Shown piece by piece: positions 18,873 through 27,473 of a stretch of 47,431 bases of DNA. Position 1 is the stretch's first letter. Each line of letters starts with the position of its first letter. The stretch covers positions 1-47,431 of the forward strand of contig NZ_CALNVW010000004.1 of the NCBI RefSeq assembly GCF_940670765.1, in the 5' to 3' direction. The notes under the pieces are model-generated. The model was not told where the DNA came from, searched no databases, and saw only the letters and a program-made list of their open reading frames with translations. This DNA is from Streptomyces sp. A 4/2 (GTDB lineage Bacteria > Actinomycetota > Actinomycetes > Streptomycetales > Streptomycetaceae). The position numbers and the translations under genes are program-made.

Positions 18873-20026
18873 CGGAGACGACGGCCGGGACGATGACGGG
18901 GTCCGGCAGGCAGCTCGAACTGGCCGAGGAGCGCTACGCACGGGAACTGGAGTTCCTCGCGGTGTACGACGGCGGCCCGCGGCCACCGGGCTGGCGGCTC
19001 ACGCCGCGCGCGGTGGTGCTGTTCGTCTGCGGTTCCGACGGCGAGGCCCTGCGCACGGCGGAGGGTGAACGGCTCTGCGTGTCCCGGAAGTTCGTGGGCG
19101 ACCGGGCCCTGGTGGAGCGGTGCGTGGTAACGCTGGCGGGTGAGCGGGGCCTGCTGCTGGTGGGTGAACCCGGCACCGCCAAGTCGATGCTCTCCGAGCT
19201 GCTGTCCGCCGCCGTGTGCGGCACCAGCACCCTCACCGTCCAGGGCACGGCGGGCACCACGGAGGACCAGCTGCGCTACGGCTGGAACTACGCGATGCTG
19301 CTGGCCAAGGGCCCCAGTCGGGAGGCGCTGGTGCCCTCCCCCGTGCTGACGGCCATGACGCGCGGCGCCGTGGTCCGGATCGAGGAGGTCACCCGCTGCC
19401 TGCCCGAGGTACAGGACTCGCTGGTCTCCCTGCTCTCGGAGCGCCGGATGTCGGTCCCGGAGCTGGCGGGTGACGAGGGCGGCGACGGCACGGTGCATGC
19501 GGTGCCTGGCTTCACCCTGATCGCCACGGCCAACCTCCGGGACAAGGGCGTCTCCGAGATGTCGGCGGCCCTCAAACGGCGCTTCAACTTCGAGACGGTC
19601 GGCCCGATCGACGATCTCGACGCGGAGACGGCGCTCGTACGGAGCCAGGCGACGGCGGCGCTGGCGCGTGGCGGCGCCCCGTTCGGAGTCGACGACACGG
19701 TGCTCGAAGCGCTGGTCACCGCCTTCCGGGATCTGCGCACCGGGCGCAGCGCCGAGGGCTGGGAGATCGAGCGCCCGTCCACGGTCCTGTCGACGGCCGA
19801 AGCGGTGCAGGTCGCCGCGGCGATGGGGATAGGTGCCGCCTATCTCGGTGGCGGGCGCGATGTCGTACGGACCCTGCCGGGTCATCTGCTCGGCACGGTC
19901 CGCAAGGACGATCCGGCCGACCACGCCCGGCTGCTCGGCTACTGGGACGGCCCGGTCCGTCGGCGTGCGGAGGCCGGCGCTCCGCTGTGGCGCACCTTGT
20001 GGGAGCTGCGTGATGAGCTCACCTGA
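18869..20026 (+). CDS. MoxR-family AAA+ ATPase
   Basis: This 385-residue AAA+ ATPase overlaps the giant gene by ATGA and has GGAAGAGG upstream. The first 85 residues are a non-ATPase cap. Walker A is GEPGTAKS (about residues 99-106), Walker B is VVRIEEV with the catalytic Glu, sensor 1 is LIATANLRD, and the arginine finger lies in ALKRRFNFE. A C-terminal helical lid ends in LWRTLWELRDELT. MoxR proteins act with VWA proteins as chaperones that remodel or activate a partner, and the next gene supplies the VWA protein. The closest architectural counterpart I recall is E. coli YehL. Confidence 0.92.
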   Translation: MTETTAGTMTGSGRQLELAEERYARELEFLAVYDGGPRPPGWRLTPRAVVLFVCGSDGEALRTAEGERLCVSRKFVGDRALVERCVVTLAGERGLLLVGEPGTAKSMLSELLSAAVCGTSTLTVQGTAGTTEDQLRYGWNYAMLLAKGPSREALVPSPVLTAMTRGAVVRIEEVTRCLPEVQDSLVSLLSERRMSVPELAGDEGGDGTVHAVPGFTLIATANLRDKGVSEMSAALKRRFNFETVGPIDDLDAETALVRSQATAALARGGAPFGVDDTVLEALVTAFRDLRTGRSAEGWEIERPSTVLSTAEAVQVAAAMGIGAAYLGGGRDVVRTLPGHLLGTVRKDDPADHARLLGYWDGPVRRRAEAGAPLWRTLWELRDELT

Positions 20027-23000
20027 GGAGGCACTCGCCGCGCTGGCAGGGTGCCGTGCTCCGTATCTGATCGGGGTACGGCACCACTCCCCCGCGCTGG
20101 CGGCTGCCGTGCCCGCGATGCTGACGGCCGCCGCGCCCGAGGTGCTGCTGGTGGAGCTGCCGGAGGAGTTCGCACCCTGGCTGGAACACCTCGGGGACCC
20201 GGCGACGGTCCCCCCGGTGGCTCTGGCCGGGAGCGGCGGCGGGGGCGGGCTGGTCTTCCTGCCGTTCGCGGAGTTCTCCCCGGAGCTGGCGGCCATCCGC
20301 TGGGCCAGGGAGGCGGGGGTGCCGGTGGTGCCGTTCGATCTTCCGTTGTCCGTACGGGAGTTGGGCGCACGGGAGTCGGAGGTCCGGGAGTCGGAGGTCC
20401 CGGAATCGGAGGTCCCGGAGTCGGAGGTCCCGCAGTCGGAGGTCCCGGAGTCGGAGGTCCGGGCCGAGAAGACCGATGGCTCCCGGAGCGGGCAGCTGAC
20501 GGCCGCGCTGCGGGCGCGGGCCGGCGGGCGGCCCGGGGACGATCTGTGGGACCGCCTCGTCGAGGCCGTGGCTCCCGGCGCCGCACCGGAGGCGCTGCGT
20601 CGTGCCGCGCTACTGGTCGGCTGGGCGCTGCGTACCGACGCGGGCGAGGTGGACCCGTACGACCTGCGGCGCGAGGAGAACATGCGGCAGCGGCTGGCCG
20701 AGCACGCGGGACGCCGGACGGCTGCGGTGGTCGGCGCGTTTCACGGACCCGCGCTGACCGGCGGGACGCCCCCCGTCGACGCTGCCCACGCTCCGCTCCG
20801 GACGCCTCTCCCCGATACCGCTCGCGGTGCGGACCCGGACGCCGTGGTGACCTCTCTGGTGCCGTACGCCTACCCGCTGCTCGACGAGCGCTCCGGTTAC
20901 CCCGCGGGCATCCGGGACCCCGAGTGGCAGCGCGGAGTCTTCCTCGCCGGGGGCGAACCCGCCCTGCTGGACGAGCTGTTGACCGCGACGGCGGTCCGTG
21001 TCTGCGCTGCGGTACGGGCCGCCGGGCACCCGAGTGGACCTGCCGACGCACGGGAGGTGGTGCGCGTCGCGCGTGACCTGGCGACGCTGCGCGGGCTCCC
21101 GGCCGCCGGACGCGGTGAGCTGGTCGAGGCGGCCCAGACCGTGCTGACCCAGGGGCAGTTGCTCGGTCGTGGCCGGGTCGTCGCCGCCGCCATGGAGCGG
21201 ACCCTGGTCGGCGACCGGCAGGGGCGGCTGGCCCCGGGCACGCCCCGGTCCGGGCTGGCACCCGCCGTGGAGGCGCTGCTCGTCGAGCTGGCCCTGCCCG
21301 GCCCCGATGCCCCCGGGAGACGCGAACTGCGGCTCGACGCGCTCCGCTCCGGCCCGGACCGCCGGCGCGAGGTCCTTCTGCGGCGCCTCACGGCCTGCCG
21401 TGTCCCGTACGGGGAGGAGACCCGGGTCACCGGGGCGGGCGACGCGGTCGCGCTGACCACCCGCTGGACGGTGACCTGGTCTCCGGCGACGGCCGCGATG
21501 CTCGATGTCGCGGGTGTCCACGGGGTCACGCCGGAACAGGCCGCGGCCGGAATGCTGCGCCGTCGGCGCACCGCCGAACGGCAGCAGGGCGGACCGACCG
21601 CTGCCGAGGTCCTCGCCGGGCTGTCGGAGGCGGCGCACTGCGGGCTTCCGGGCCTTGCCGCAGAGCGCCTGGCCGAGACCGCCGAGCTGCTGCCCCGCAC
21701 CGGTACGCTCTCCGAACTGCTGGACGGAATGGCCCTGTTGGACCGGATCGGTGCGGGCCATGTGCCGGGCCTGCCCAACGGCTGGGAGACCTCCGCGGTG
21801 GCATCGGCGTACGAAGAGGTCGCCGCGGCCGGGGTCCGGGCGCTCGACGGGCTGGCAGGTTCCACCGAGCCGGACGACGCCCGCGCACTCGTCTCGCTCG
21901 CCACCCGGGCCACCGGTTCGGACGGCGGGCTGCGCCTCACCGACGCGGTCGCCCGCCTGGAGTCGGACGCCACCCCGCTCATCCGCGGGGCCGCGGGCGC
22001 CGCACGGGTGCTGCTCGGCCAGCGGGACGCGGGCGAGTTCGGCCGACGGCTCGCGTCTCGGGTCGACAGCGCGTCCACGGCCGAACTCCGCGCGGACCTG
22101 GCGTCGTTCCTGCGCGGCGTACTGCTCGCCGCGGGGCCGCTCCTGGAGACGGGGCAGGCACTGGACCCGCTGGCCGAGCGGGTCGAGGCCCTCCCGGACC
22201 GCCCGTTCCTGGACCGGCTGCCCGCACTGCGGGCCGGTTTCGACACCTTGGCACCGGCTGCGCGGGCCCGGCTGCTGGCGACGGTGGAGGACCGTACGGG
22301 CATCGCGACGGGCACCCTTCCCGCATCGGTCTCCGACCCGGTGGCCCTGGCGCGCCTCGCCCTGGCAGATCTGGCGGGCCGTGAAGCGCTGCTGACAAGG
22401 GAGTTGGTGGTTCGCGGGCAGACGGAGGGACCGACCGGACCGGGCGGTGCGCCTGCCGCAACGATCACAGGCACACCGTCCGCCCTCGTACCCGCCGCTT
22501 TCGGGCCCACAGTTTTCGTGCCCACCGCAGGCACACCCACCGCACGCACAACCACCGCACGCACAACCACCGTCCCCGCACCGGTCGTTCACCGTTCGGC
22601 GGACGCGCTCACGCCTGCTGAACGGTGGCGGCTCCTGCTGGGACAGGGGCGGGGAATGACAGGCCGTGCGGGCCGGCTGGCCGCCGCGCTCGACGAGTTG
22701 TACGGCCGGGGCCGCGGTGAAGGGGCACGCGGTGAGGACGGCGGTGGAACCGGCGGCGGCGCCGAAGCCTCGTACCCCGATGTGCGGACCTGGTCGGAGG
22801 AGCTGTCCGCGCTGTTCGGGCCCGGAGTGCGCGAAGAGGTGCTCGCCGCTGCCGCCGACGCGGGACGGCTCGACGCCGCCCTGGAACTCGATCCGGGGTC
22901 GGCCCGCCCGTCCGTGGAACTGCTGCGCACCGTCCTGTCGTACGCGGGTGGCATGCCCGAGCAGCAGCTCTCCCGGCTGCGGCCCCTGGTCGCCCGGCTC

Positions 23001-23720
23001 GTACGGGAGCTGACCGAGGCCCTGGCCTCCCGGTTGCGGCCCGCGCTCACGGGCCTCGCCCATCCGCGCCCCACGTACCGCCCCGGCGGTCCGCTCGACC
23101 TGGGCCGCACGCTGCGCGCGAACCTGGCGACCGCGCGCCGCGACCCGGACAGCGGGGCGGTGACCGTGCTCCCGGAGCGGCCGGTCTTCCGTACCCGCGC
23201 CCGCAAGTCCGCCGACTGGCGCCTCGTCCTGGTCGTCGATGTCTCCGGGTCCATGGAGGCGTCGACGGTCTGGGCGGCGCTGACCGCGTCCGTGCTGGCC
23301 GGTGTTCCGGCGTTGAGTACCCACTTCGTCGCCTTCTCCACCGAGGTCCTCGACCTGACCGACCAGGTGGAGGACCCGCTGAGTCTGCTGCTGGAGGTCA
23401 GCGTCGGCGGTGGTACGAGCATCGCGCGCGGCCTGCGCCACGCCCGCGAGCTGGTGACCGTGCCCTCGCGCACGCTGGTGGTGCTGGTCAGCGACTTCGA
23501 GGAGGGCGGCCCCGTCGGACCGCTCCTCGGCGAGGTGCGGGCCCTGGTGGACGCGGGCTGCCATGTCCTGGGCTGCGCCTCGCTCGACGACGAGGGGCGG
23601 CCCCGCTATGCGGCAGGCGTGGCCTCCCAGTTGGTGGCGGCCGGAATGCCGGTCGCGGCGCTGAGCCCCTTGGAGCTGTCCCGCTGGGTCGGCGAGCGCG
23701 TAGGAGGTACGCACCGATGA
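20013..23720 (+). CDS. DUF5682-VWA fusion protein of the MoxR operon
   Basis: This 1235-residue protein starts at ATG 20013, 14 nt inside the MoxR gene, after GGGAG. Residues 1-250 carry the DUF5682 hallmarks: LIGVRHHSP (His24-His25), VLLVELPEE (Glu48, Glu51) and AAVVGAFHGPAL (His244). A helical middle region follows. The C-terminal 170 residues are a von Willebrand A domain with a complete metal site: DVSGSM at 1076-1081, GGTSIARG and VLVSDFEEGG. The fusion appears to join what E. coli encodes as separate YehM and YehP. In-frame 15-bp tandem repeats encode ESEV pentapeptides (20371-20460) and a Thr-rich linker (22521-22580). Confidence 0.88.
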   Translation: MSSPEEALAALAGCRAPYLIGVRHHSPALAAAVPAMLTAAAPEVLLVELPEEFAPWLEHLGDPATVPPVALAGSGGGGGLVFLPFAEFSPELAAIRWAREAGVPVVPFDLPLSVRELGARESEVRESEVPESEVPESEVPQSEVPESEVRAEKTDGSRSGQLTAALRARAGGRPGDDLWDRLVEAVAPGAAPEALRRAALLVGWALRTDAGEVDPYDLRREENMRQRLAEHAGRRTAAVVGAFHGPALTGGTPPVDAAHAPLRTPLPDTARGADPDAVVTSLVPYAYPLLDERSGYPAGIRDPEWQRGVFLAGGEPALLDELLTATAVRVCAAVRAAGHPSGPADAREVVRVARDLATLRGLPAAGRGELVEAAQTVLTQGQLLGRGRVVAAAMERTLVGDRQGRLAPGTPRSGLAPAVEALLVELALPGPDAPGRRELRLDALRSGPDRRREVLLRRLTACRVPYGEETRVTGAGDAVALTTRWTVTWSPATAAMLDVAGVHGVTPEQAAAGMLRRRRTAERQQGGPTAAEVLAGLSEAAHCGLPGLAAERLAETAELLPRTGTLSELLDGMALLDRIGAGHVPGLPNGWETSAVASAYEEVAAAGVRALDGLAGSTEPDDARALVSLATRATGSDGGLRLTDAVARLESDATPLIRGAAGAARVLLGQRDAGEFGRRLASRVDSASTAELRADLASFLRGVLLAAGPLLETGQALDPLAERVEALPDRPFLDRLPALRAGFDTLAPAARARLLATVEDRTGIATGTLPASVSDPVALARLALADLAGREALLTRELVVRGQTEGPTGPGGAPAATITGTPSALVPAAFGPTVFVPTAGTPTARTTTARTTTVPAPVVHRSADALTPAERWRLLLGQGRGMTGRAGRLAAALDELYGRGRGEGARGEDGGGTGGGAEASYPDVRTWSEELSALFGPGVREEVLAAAADAGRLDAALELDPGSARPSVELLRTVLSYAGGMPEQQLSRLRPLVARLVRELTEALASRLRPALTGLAHPRPTYRPGGPLDLGRTLRANLATARRDPDSGAVTVLPERPVFRTRARKSADWRLVLVVDVSGSMEASTVWAALTASVLAGVPALSTHFVAFSTEVLDLTDQVEDPLSLLLEVSVGGGTSIARGLRHARELVTVPSRTLVVLVSDFEEGGPVGPLLGEVRALVDAGCHVLGCASLDDEGRPRYAAGVASQLVAAGMPVAALSPLELSRWVGERVGGTHR
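20371..20460 (+). repeat. Six 15-bp tandem repeats inside the DUF5682-VWA gene
   Basis: Six contiguous 15-bp units matching SGGAGTCGGAGGTCC lie here, differing by one or two bases (CGGAATC... and CGCAGTC... variants). They encode six ESEV/QSEV pentapeptide steps (RESEV, PESEV) forming an acidic linker just after the DUF5682 strand VPVVPFDLPLS. The period keeps the reading frame, so copy number could vary without breaking the protein. Confidence 0.95.
22521..22580 (+). repeat. 15-bp tandem repeats encoding a Thr/Ala/Pro linker
   Basis: Units CCCACCGCAGGCACA, CCCACCGCACGCACA and ACCACCGCACGCACA follow one another from 22521, then a diverged fourth unit. They encode PTAGT-PTART-TTART-TTVPA, an apparent flexible linker between the helical middle and the C-terminal part of the DUF5682-VWA protein. 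The period is again in frame. Confidence 0.85.
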
Positions 23721-25510
23721 CCGCACTCCCTCCGGTGAGCACCGAGGTGGCGGCTGCCGCCCTCGACCTGCTGCCTGCCCGGCTGCGCAAACGCCTCGAC
23801 GGAGCGGTGGCGAAGGCAGCCGGGTGGCCGGTACAGGTGGTCGCCGACGGGCTGGTCGTCAGAGTGGCCGAGGACACGGCGGTCACGCTGGTACTCAGCC
23901 CGGCGGGGATCGTGGCGGACGCGGACGACGCGGTCTGCTCATGCCTGCTGGCACCGGCCTGCCTGCACCGGGCGGCCGTGCTGTCGAGCGCCCCACTGGC
24001 CGAACCGCACGCGGAAGCAGAACACGAGGAGGTAGAACACGAGGAAGCTGACGGGAACGAGAGCACGGGGCCGGGGCCGGGGCCGGAGGCCGCGTCGACG
24101 ACCGATCGCACCGGGTCGCCCACCCCGGAGCACACCAGGCCACCCACGCCGGAACAGGAGCCCCAGCCGTACCCGGGCGCCGACGGAACCCCCGGCGTCC
24201 CAGCGGCAGCGCACGCCCTGCGGGAGGCGGGAACGGAGGTGCTGAGTACGGGAGTTACCGGAGCAGGCGCACACCACCGCGCCCAACTGCTCCATGCGGC
24301 GCACTCCGCGCGCCTCGCCGGGCTCCACGAGGAATCGGCCACCGCCGTGCGGATCGCCCGCCATCTCGGGGCCGCGCGGGAGAACGACCCGGCGTTCCGG
24401 CTGGCGGAGCTGACCGACGAGCTGACCGGGCTGCTCGACGCCGTACGGCGGCCGGGGCGCGCCACGGCCGCCCGGCGCGACTACCGCCCCGGCGGACCGC
24501 TGCGGCTGCACGGTCTGTTCACCGAACCGGTGGTCACCGCGTCCGGTTACTCCGGCGCCACCACCCATGCGCTGGCCCCCGACGGGACCCTGCGCACGCT
24601 CTCGGACATCGCGCCCGGCGGCCCCGGCCGCGCCGTGCAGGCCGCGGGCTCATCCGTGCCCGGCGGCTGTGCGCTCCCGCTGCGCGAACTGGGCGCGGGA
24701 GGCGGGGTCATCCTCACCTCGCCCACGGTCTCGGCGGACGGCCGGATCGGCGGCGGAAAGCAGGTCCGTTCCGTCCGGGCGTCCGGCGCCGAGTGGCACG
24801 AGGCACCGCTCGACGCGCTCTGGCAGCAGCCGCCCTCCGCCCAACTCGCCGCGGTTCTGGGGGCTCCGGCCGCGAGCCCCGCGGGCGGCGGGCTGCTGTT
24901 CCTCGACGGGACGCTCACCACCGACGGAGCGCTCGCGGTCACCCGGGGCCCGGTGCTGCGTCTGCTCGCCCCGGACGAGCGGCCGGAGTTGCCGTACGCC
25001 GAGAATCTGCGCCTGCTCACCTCGTATCCCGGTCTTCCGCTGCGGCTGATCGGCCGGATACGGCAGGACCGGCCGGGCGGTATCAGCGTTCTGGCCGCTT
25101 CGTGGACGGCCACGGACGGCAGCGAGTTCCGTGCCGATCTGGGGCTGCGCCGGCTGAACCGTGCACAGTTGCCCAGCGTGGTCCCCCCGTCCGGGAGCAT
25201 GACCGGCACGCCCCTGGTGCTCCCGGTCGAGCTGGACCTGCTCCGGCGCGCGGTGGACCGTACGGTCGCGGGCGGACGGCCAGTCGCGGCGGCGGACGAC
25301 GAGCTGCCCGGCCGGCTGCGAGCCGCGGGTCTGACCACGGGCGCCGACTGCGCACACGCCCTGACCGAGGCGGCAGCGGCCCGCCACCACGACGTGCTCG
25401 GCCGGCTGCTCCCCACCGACAAGGACGCGTTCGCGACCGCGTGGCTCGCCACCGCCCTGTATGCGCGGGCAGCGGTCGCAGCACTGCTGGTGGCCGCCTG
25501 GACAGCCTGA
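23717..25510 (+). CDS. SWIM zinc-finger protein, last gene of the MoxR-VWA operon
   Basis: This 597-residue protein starts at ATG 23717, overlapping the VWA stop by ATGA, with TAGGAGG nine bases upstream. The SWIM motif is Cys74-X-Cys76-X5-Cys82-X-His84 (CSCLLAPACLH), a zinc-binding module used for DNA or protein binding. An acidic, Pro-rich linker follows (about residues 95-155). The C-terminal part begins at about residue 235 and is a beta-rich domain with strands such as PLRLHGLFTEPVVTASGYSG. It corresponds by order and domain to E. coli YehQ. A duplicated 15-bp unit at 24019-24048 encodes EHEEV/EHEEA. Confidence 0.88.
   Translation: MTALPPVSTEVAAAALDLLPARLRKRLDGAVAKAAGWPVQVVADGLVVRVAEDTAVTLVLSPAGIVADADDAVCSCLLAPACLHRAAVLSSAPLAEPHAEAEHEEVEHEEADGNESTGPGPGPEAASTTDRTGSPTPEHTRPPTPEQEPQPYPGADGTPGVPAAAHALREAGTEVLSTGVTGAGAHHRAQLLHAAHSARLAGLHEESATAVRIARHLGAARENDPAFRLAELTDELTGLLDAVRRPGRATAARRDYRPGGPLRLHGLFTEPVVTASGYSGATTHALAPDGTLRTLSDIAPGGPGRAVQAAGSSVPGGCALPLRELGAGGGVILTSPTVSADGRIGGGKQVRSVRASGAEWHEAPLDALWQQPPSAQLAAVLGAPAASPAGGGLLFLDGTLTTDGALAVTRGPVLRLLAPDERPELPYAENLRLLTSYPGLPLRLIGRIRQDRPGGISVLAASWTATDGSEFRADLGLRRLNRAQLPSVVPPSGSMTGTPLVLPVELDLLRRAVDRTVAGGRPVAAADDELPGRLRAAGLTTGADCAHALTEAAAARHHDVLGRLLPTDKDAFATAWLATALYARAAVAALLVAAWTA
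24019..24048 (+). repeat. 15-bp direct duplication in the SWIM gene linker
   Basis: AGAACACGAGGAGGT (24019-24033) is followed immediately by AGAACACGAGGAAGC (24034-24048). It encodes the duplicated acidic step EHEEVEHEEA just after the zinc finger. Confidence 0.8.
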
Positions 25511-25528
25511 TGGCGGCGCCCCCGGACA

Positions 25529-25614
25529 CGCCCGCGCCGAGAGGGCGCGTCCGGCCCGCGCCCGTACCGAGGGGGCCCGTCCGGCCGCGCCCGTGCCGAG
25601 GGGCCGTTCAGCCC
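25529..25614. repeat. Three imperfect tandem repeats of about 29 bp after the MoxR-VWA operon
   Basis: Three contiguous units (25529-25556, 25557-25586, 25587-25614) share the pattern CGCSCGTRCCGAGRGGG followed by CGTCCGGCC. They lie in the gap between the SWIM gene and the next gene. Each unit can fold on itself because of its GGCC/GGGCCC content, so the array may act in transcription termination. Confidence 0.6.
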
Positions 25615-25700
25615 TGGCGGTGCCGGGCCGGGCCCGGTAAGTTGGCGATCTTCGGCTGGCGCAAGCGCGCTCCCGGAGTCCTCGAAGGCGACCAGTCACG

Positions 25701-26489
25701 ATGAACCTCGATCAGCCCCACGCCCGGCTTCGCCTCGACGCCGCACTGGACGGCCTGGCCGTCACCTTCCGCGGGATGACCGCCCGCCCCGATGAGCACA
25801 ACTGCGAGTGCCACTGGGGCAGCGCGGAGGAGCTCGCCCAGCTCAAGGTGCCCGACACCGAGCTCGACCCCGACCTCCTGCAACGCACCTGGGGGGCCAT
25901 CGACTGGAGCGACCACGCGTCCGTACTCCGCCGGATCCTGCCCCAGTTCGCCACGAGTCTCGCCAACGGTCACCTCACGCCCTCCTTCGACACGGAATCG
26001 GCCGGGCGCTCGTTCGCTCTCGGCCACTGGCAGCAGTGGCCTGCCGAGCAGGCCGCGGCCGTCCGGGAATTCCTGCAGGCGTGGTGGGCGCACACGCTCA
26101 CCGATCCGGATCCCGCGGTGCCCGCGTACGACGTGCTCGTGCTGAACACCGAGGCGTCCGCCACGCTCGGCCCGTGGCTCGCCATCTGGGAAGAGCTGAG
26201 CGGCCCCGTCCCCGACCAGCACCTGGCCGACGCGGTTGCGCACTGGGAGCGCGAGCTGCTCGATGACGAACTTCCCTGGCACGCCTGGTACGCCTGGGAG
26301 AACGAGGAAGAGCTACGCGTCGAGCTGACGGCCTGGCTGGTCCGCCACGCTCCCGCCCGGCTCCGCGCCCACGGCGTGTCCGAGGAGCTGCTCCACCGGA
26401 TACGGCTGCTCGGTATGACCGGCCCGGACCGCTGGGAAGACCCCCACTGGCCAAGTCGCTCTTACCGATCCACTACCGATCGCCAGTGA
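25701..26489 (+). CDS. Conserved-looking hypothetical protein, 262 residues
   Basis: This is a soluble, acidic, Trp-rich protein with no signal peptide or membrane segment. It begins MNLDQPHARLRLDAALDGLAV at ATG 25701 and contains a short Cys pair in NCECHWGSAEELAQLKVP plus repeated helix patterns around Trp (WGAIDWSDHASVLRRILPQ, WQQWPAEQ, WHAWYAWENEEELRVELTAWL). I do not recognise the family. It lies 190 bases after the MoxR-VWA operon on the same strand and could be co-transcribed, but the repeat array between them argues for separation. Codon bias is typical of the genome. The last codons sit in short imperfect repeats of TACCGATC/TACTGATC. Confidence 0.75.
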   Translation: MNLDQPHARLRLDAALDGLAVTFRGMTARPDEHNCECHWGSAEELAQLKVPDTELDPDLLQRTWGAIDWSDHASVLRRILPQFATSLANGHLTPSFDTESAGRSFALGHWQQWPAEQAAAVREFLQAWWAHTLTDPDPAVPAYDVLVLNTEASATLGPWLAIWEELSGPVPDQHLADAVAHWERELLDDELPWHAWYAWENEEELRVELTAWLVRHAPARLRAHGVSEELLHRIRLLGMTGPDRWEDPHWPSRSYRSTTDRQ

Positions 26490-26673
26490 TCCGCTACTGA
26501 TCCGCCGAACCGCGCGGCGCTCCGCCAGCGGCGGCACCGGACACCCCCGGTCCGCCTCCACGGCCCCGCTCAGGCCCCTTCCCACCCCCTGCCGAGCCCG
26601 GCCCCGCTCCCGGGTCGCCGGGCCGTCCACATCGGAGGAACGTGGGAAGGGAGCCCGACCGAGGAGAAGACCG

Positions 26674-27261
26674 ATGGCCAAGGTGACCGCCAACATGTCC
26701 ATGTCGCTGGACGGGTTCGTCTCCCACCCCACCGACGGGGTCGACCAGCTCTTCCAGTGGTACGGGAACGGAGATGTCCCGGTCGAGTCCGCCAGCCCGG
26801 ACATCTCCTTCCGGATGTCCGCACCGTCCGCCGAGCGGATGAAGCGCGCGCTGGAGGAGATCGCCGTGCTCGTCTACGGGCGGCGTACGTTCGACGAGGC
26901 GGGTGGCTGGATCGGCGGGCACCCCATGGGTAAGCCCGTCGTGGTCGTCACCCACAGCGTCCCGGACGGCTGGCCCCGCGCCGATACCCCCGTCACCTTC
27001 GTCACCGACGGCATCGAGAGCGCGATAGCGCAGGCCAAGGCGACCGCGGGTGAGAAGACCGTCGCGGTCGGAAGCGCCGATCTGACCCAGCAGTGCCTCA
27101 ACAACGGGCTGCTGGACGAGCTGGACATCGATCTGGTGCCGCTGCTGCTCGGTGAGGGGATCCGGTTCCTCGACAACCTCGCCGAAGCGCCGCGCGTGCT
27201 GCGGGGGCCGACGGTGGTGGAGGGTACGGGCGTGACACACCTGTCATACACCGTGCACTGA
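26674..27261 (+). CDS. Dihydrofolate reductase-like / RibD C-terminal domain protein
   Basis: This 195-residue protein starts at ATG 26674 with GAGGAGAAG upstream. The opening VTANMSMSLDGFVSHPTDGVDQLFQW is the standard RibD_C/DHFR-like start (MSLDGF). It also has VLVYGRRTFDEAGGW, VVVTHSVPDGW, EKTVAVGSADLTQQCLNNGLLDELDIDLVPLLLGEG and a C-terminal GVTHLSYTV. Family members are NADPH-dependent reductases; this stand-alone type is common in actinobacteria, with mostly unknown substrates. It is not the folate or riboflavin enzyme itself, as no deaminase domain or rib gene is present. Confidence 0.88.
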   Translation: MAKVTANMSMSLDGFVSHPTDGVDQLFQWYGNGDVPVESASPDISFRMSAPSAERMKRALEEIAVLVYGRRTFDEAGGWIGGHPMGKPVVVVTHSVPDGWPRADTPVTFVTDGIESAIAQAKATAGEKTVAVGSADLTQQCLNNGLLDELDIDLVPLLLGEGIRFLDNLAEAPRVLRGPTVVEGTGVTHLSYTVH

Positions 27262-27351
27262 CCCGCCCACGGGCACCGGGAACGGTGACCGATGCGAACC
27301 GAACGTGCGTCCTGAGCGTCCGACAGGTCAGGGGCCGGAACCACCGGCGCC

Positions 27352-27412
27352 AGGACGTCAGCAGAACATCAGCCAGCACAGGACGTCAGCACACGACGCC
27401 AGCAGAACATCA
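27352..27412. repeat. Interleaved direct repeats upstream of the SanA-like gene
   Basis: AGGACGTCAGCA occurs at 27352-27363 and 27380-27391. CAGCAGAACATCA occurs at 27359-27371 and 27400-27412. Together they make an interleaved duplicated block 60-120 bases before the start codon. A triple CGTGA step at 27446-27460 follows next to the ribosome binding site. The block may hold regulator sites or be a decayed local duplication. Confidence 0.7.
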
Positions 27413-27473
27413 TCAGCATCGGAGCGGACCGGCCGTCGCGACAGCCGTGACGTGACGTGACGGGGGGACATCC

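Noticed and set aside
20610..23726. 1038-codon minus-strand frame opposite the DUF5682-VWA gene
   Set aside because: The plus-strand product has recognisable domains and a ribosome binding site; the antisense product has neither.
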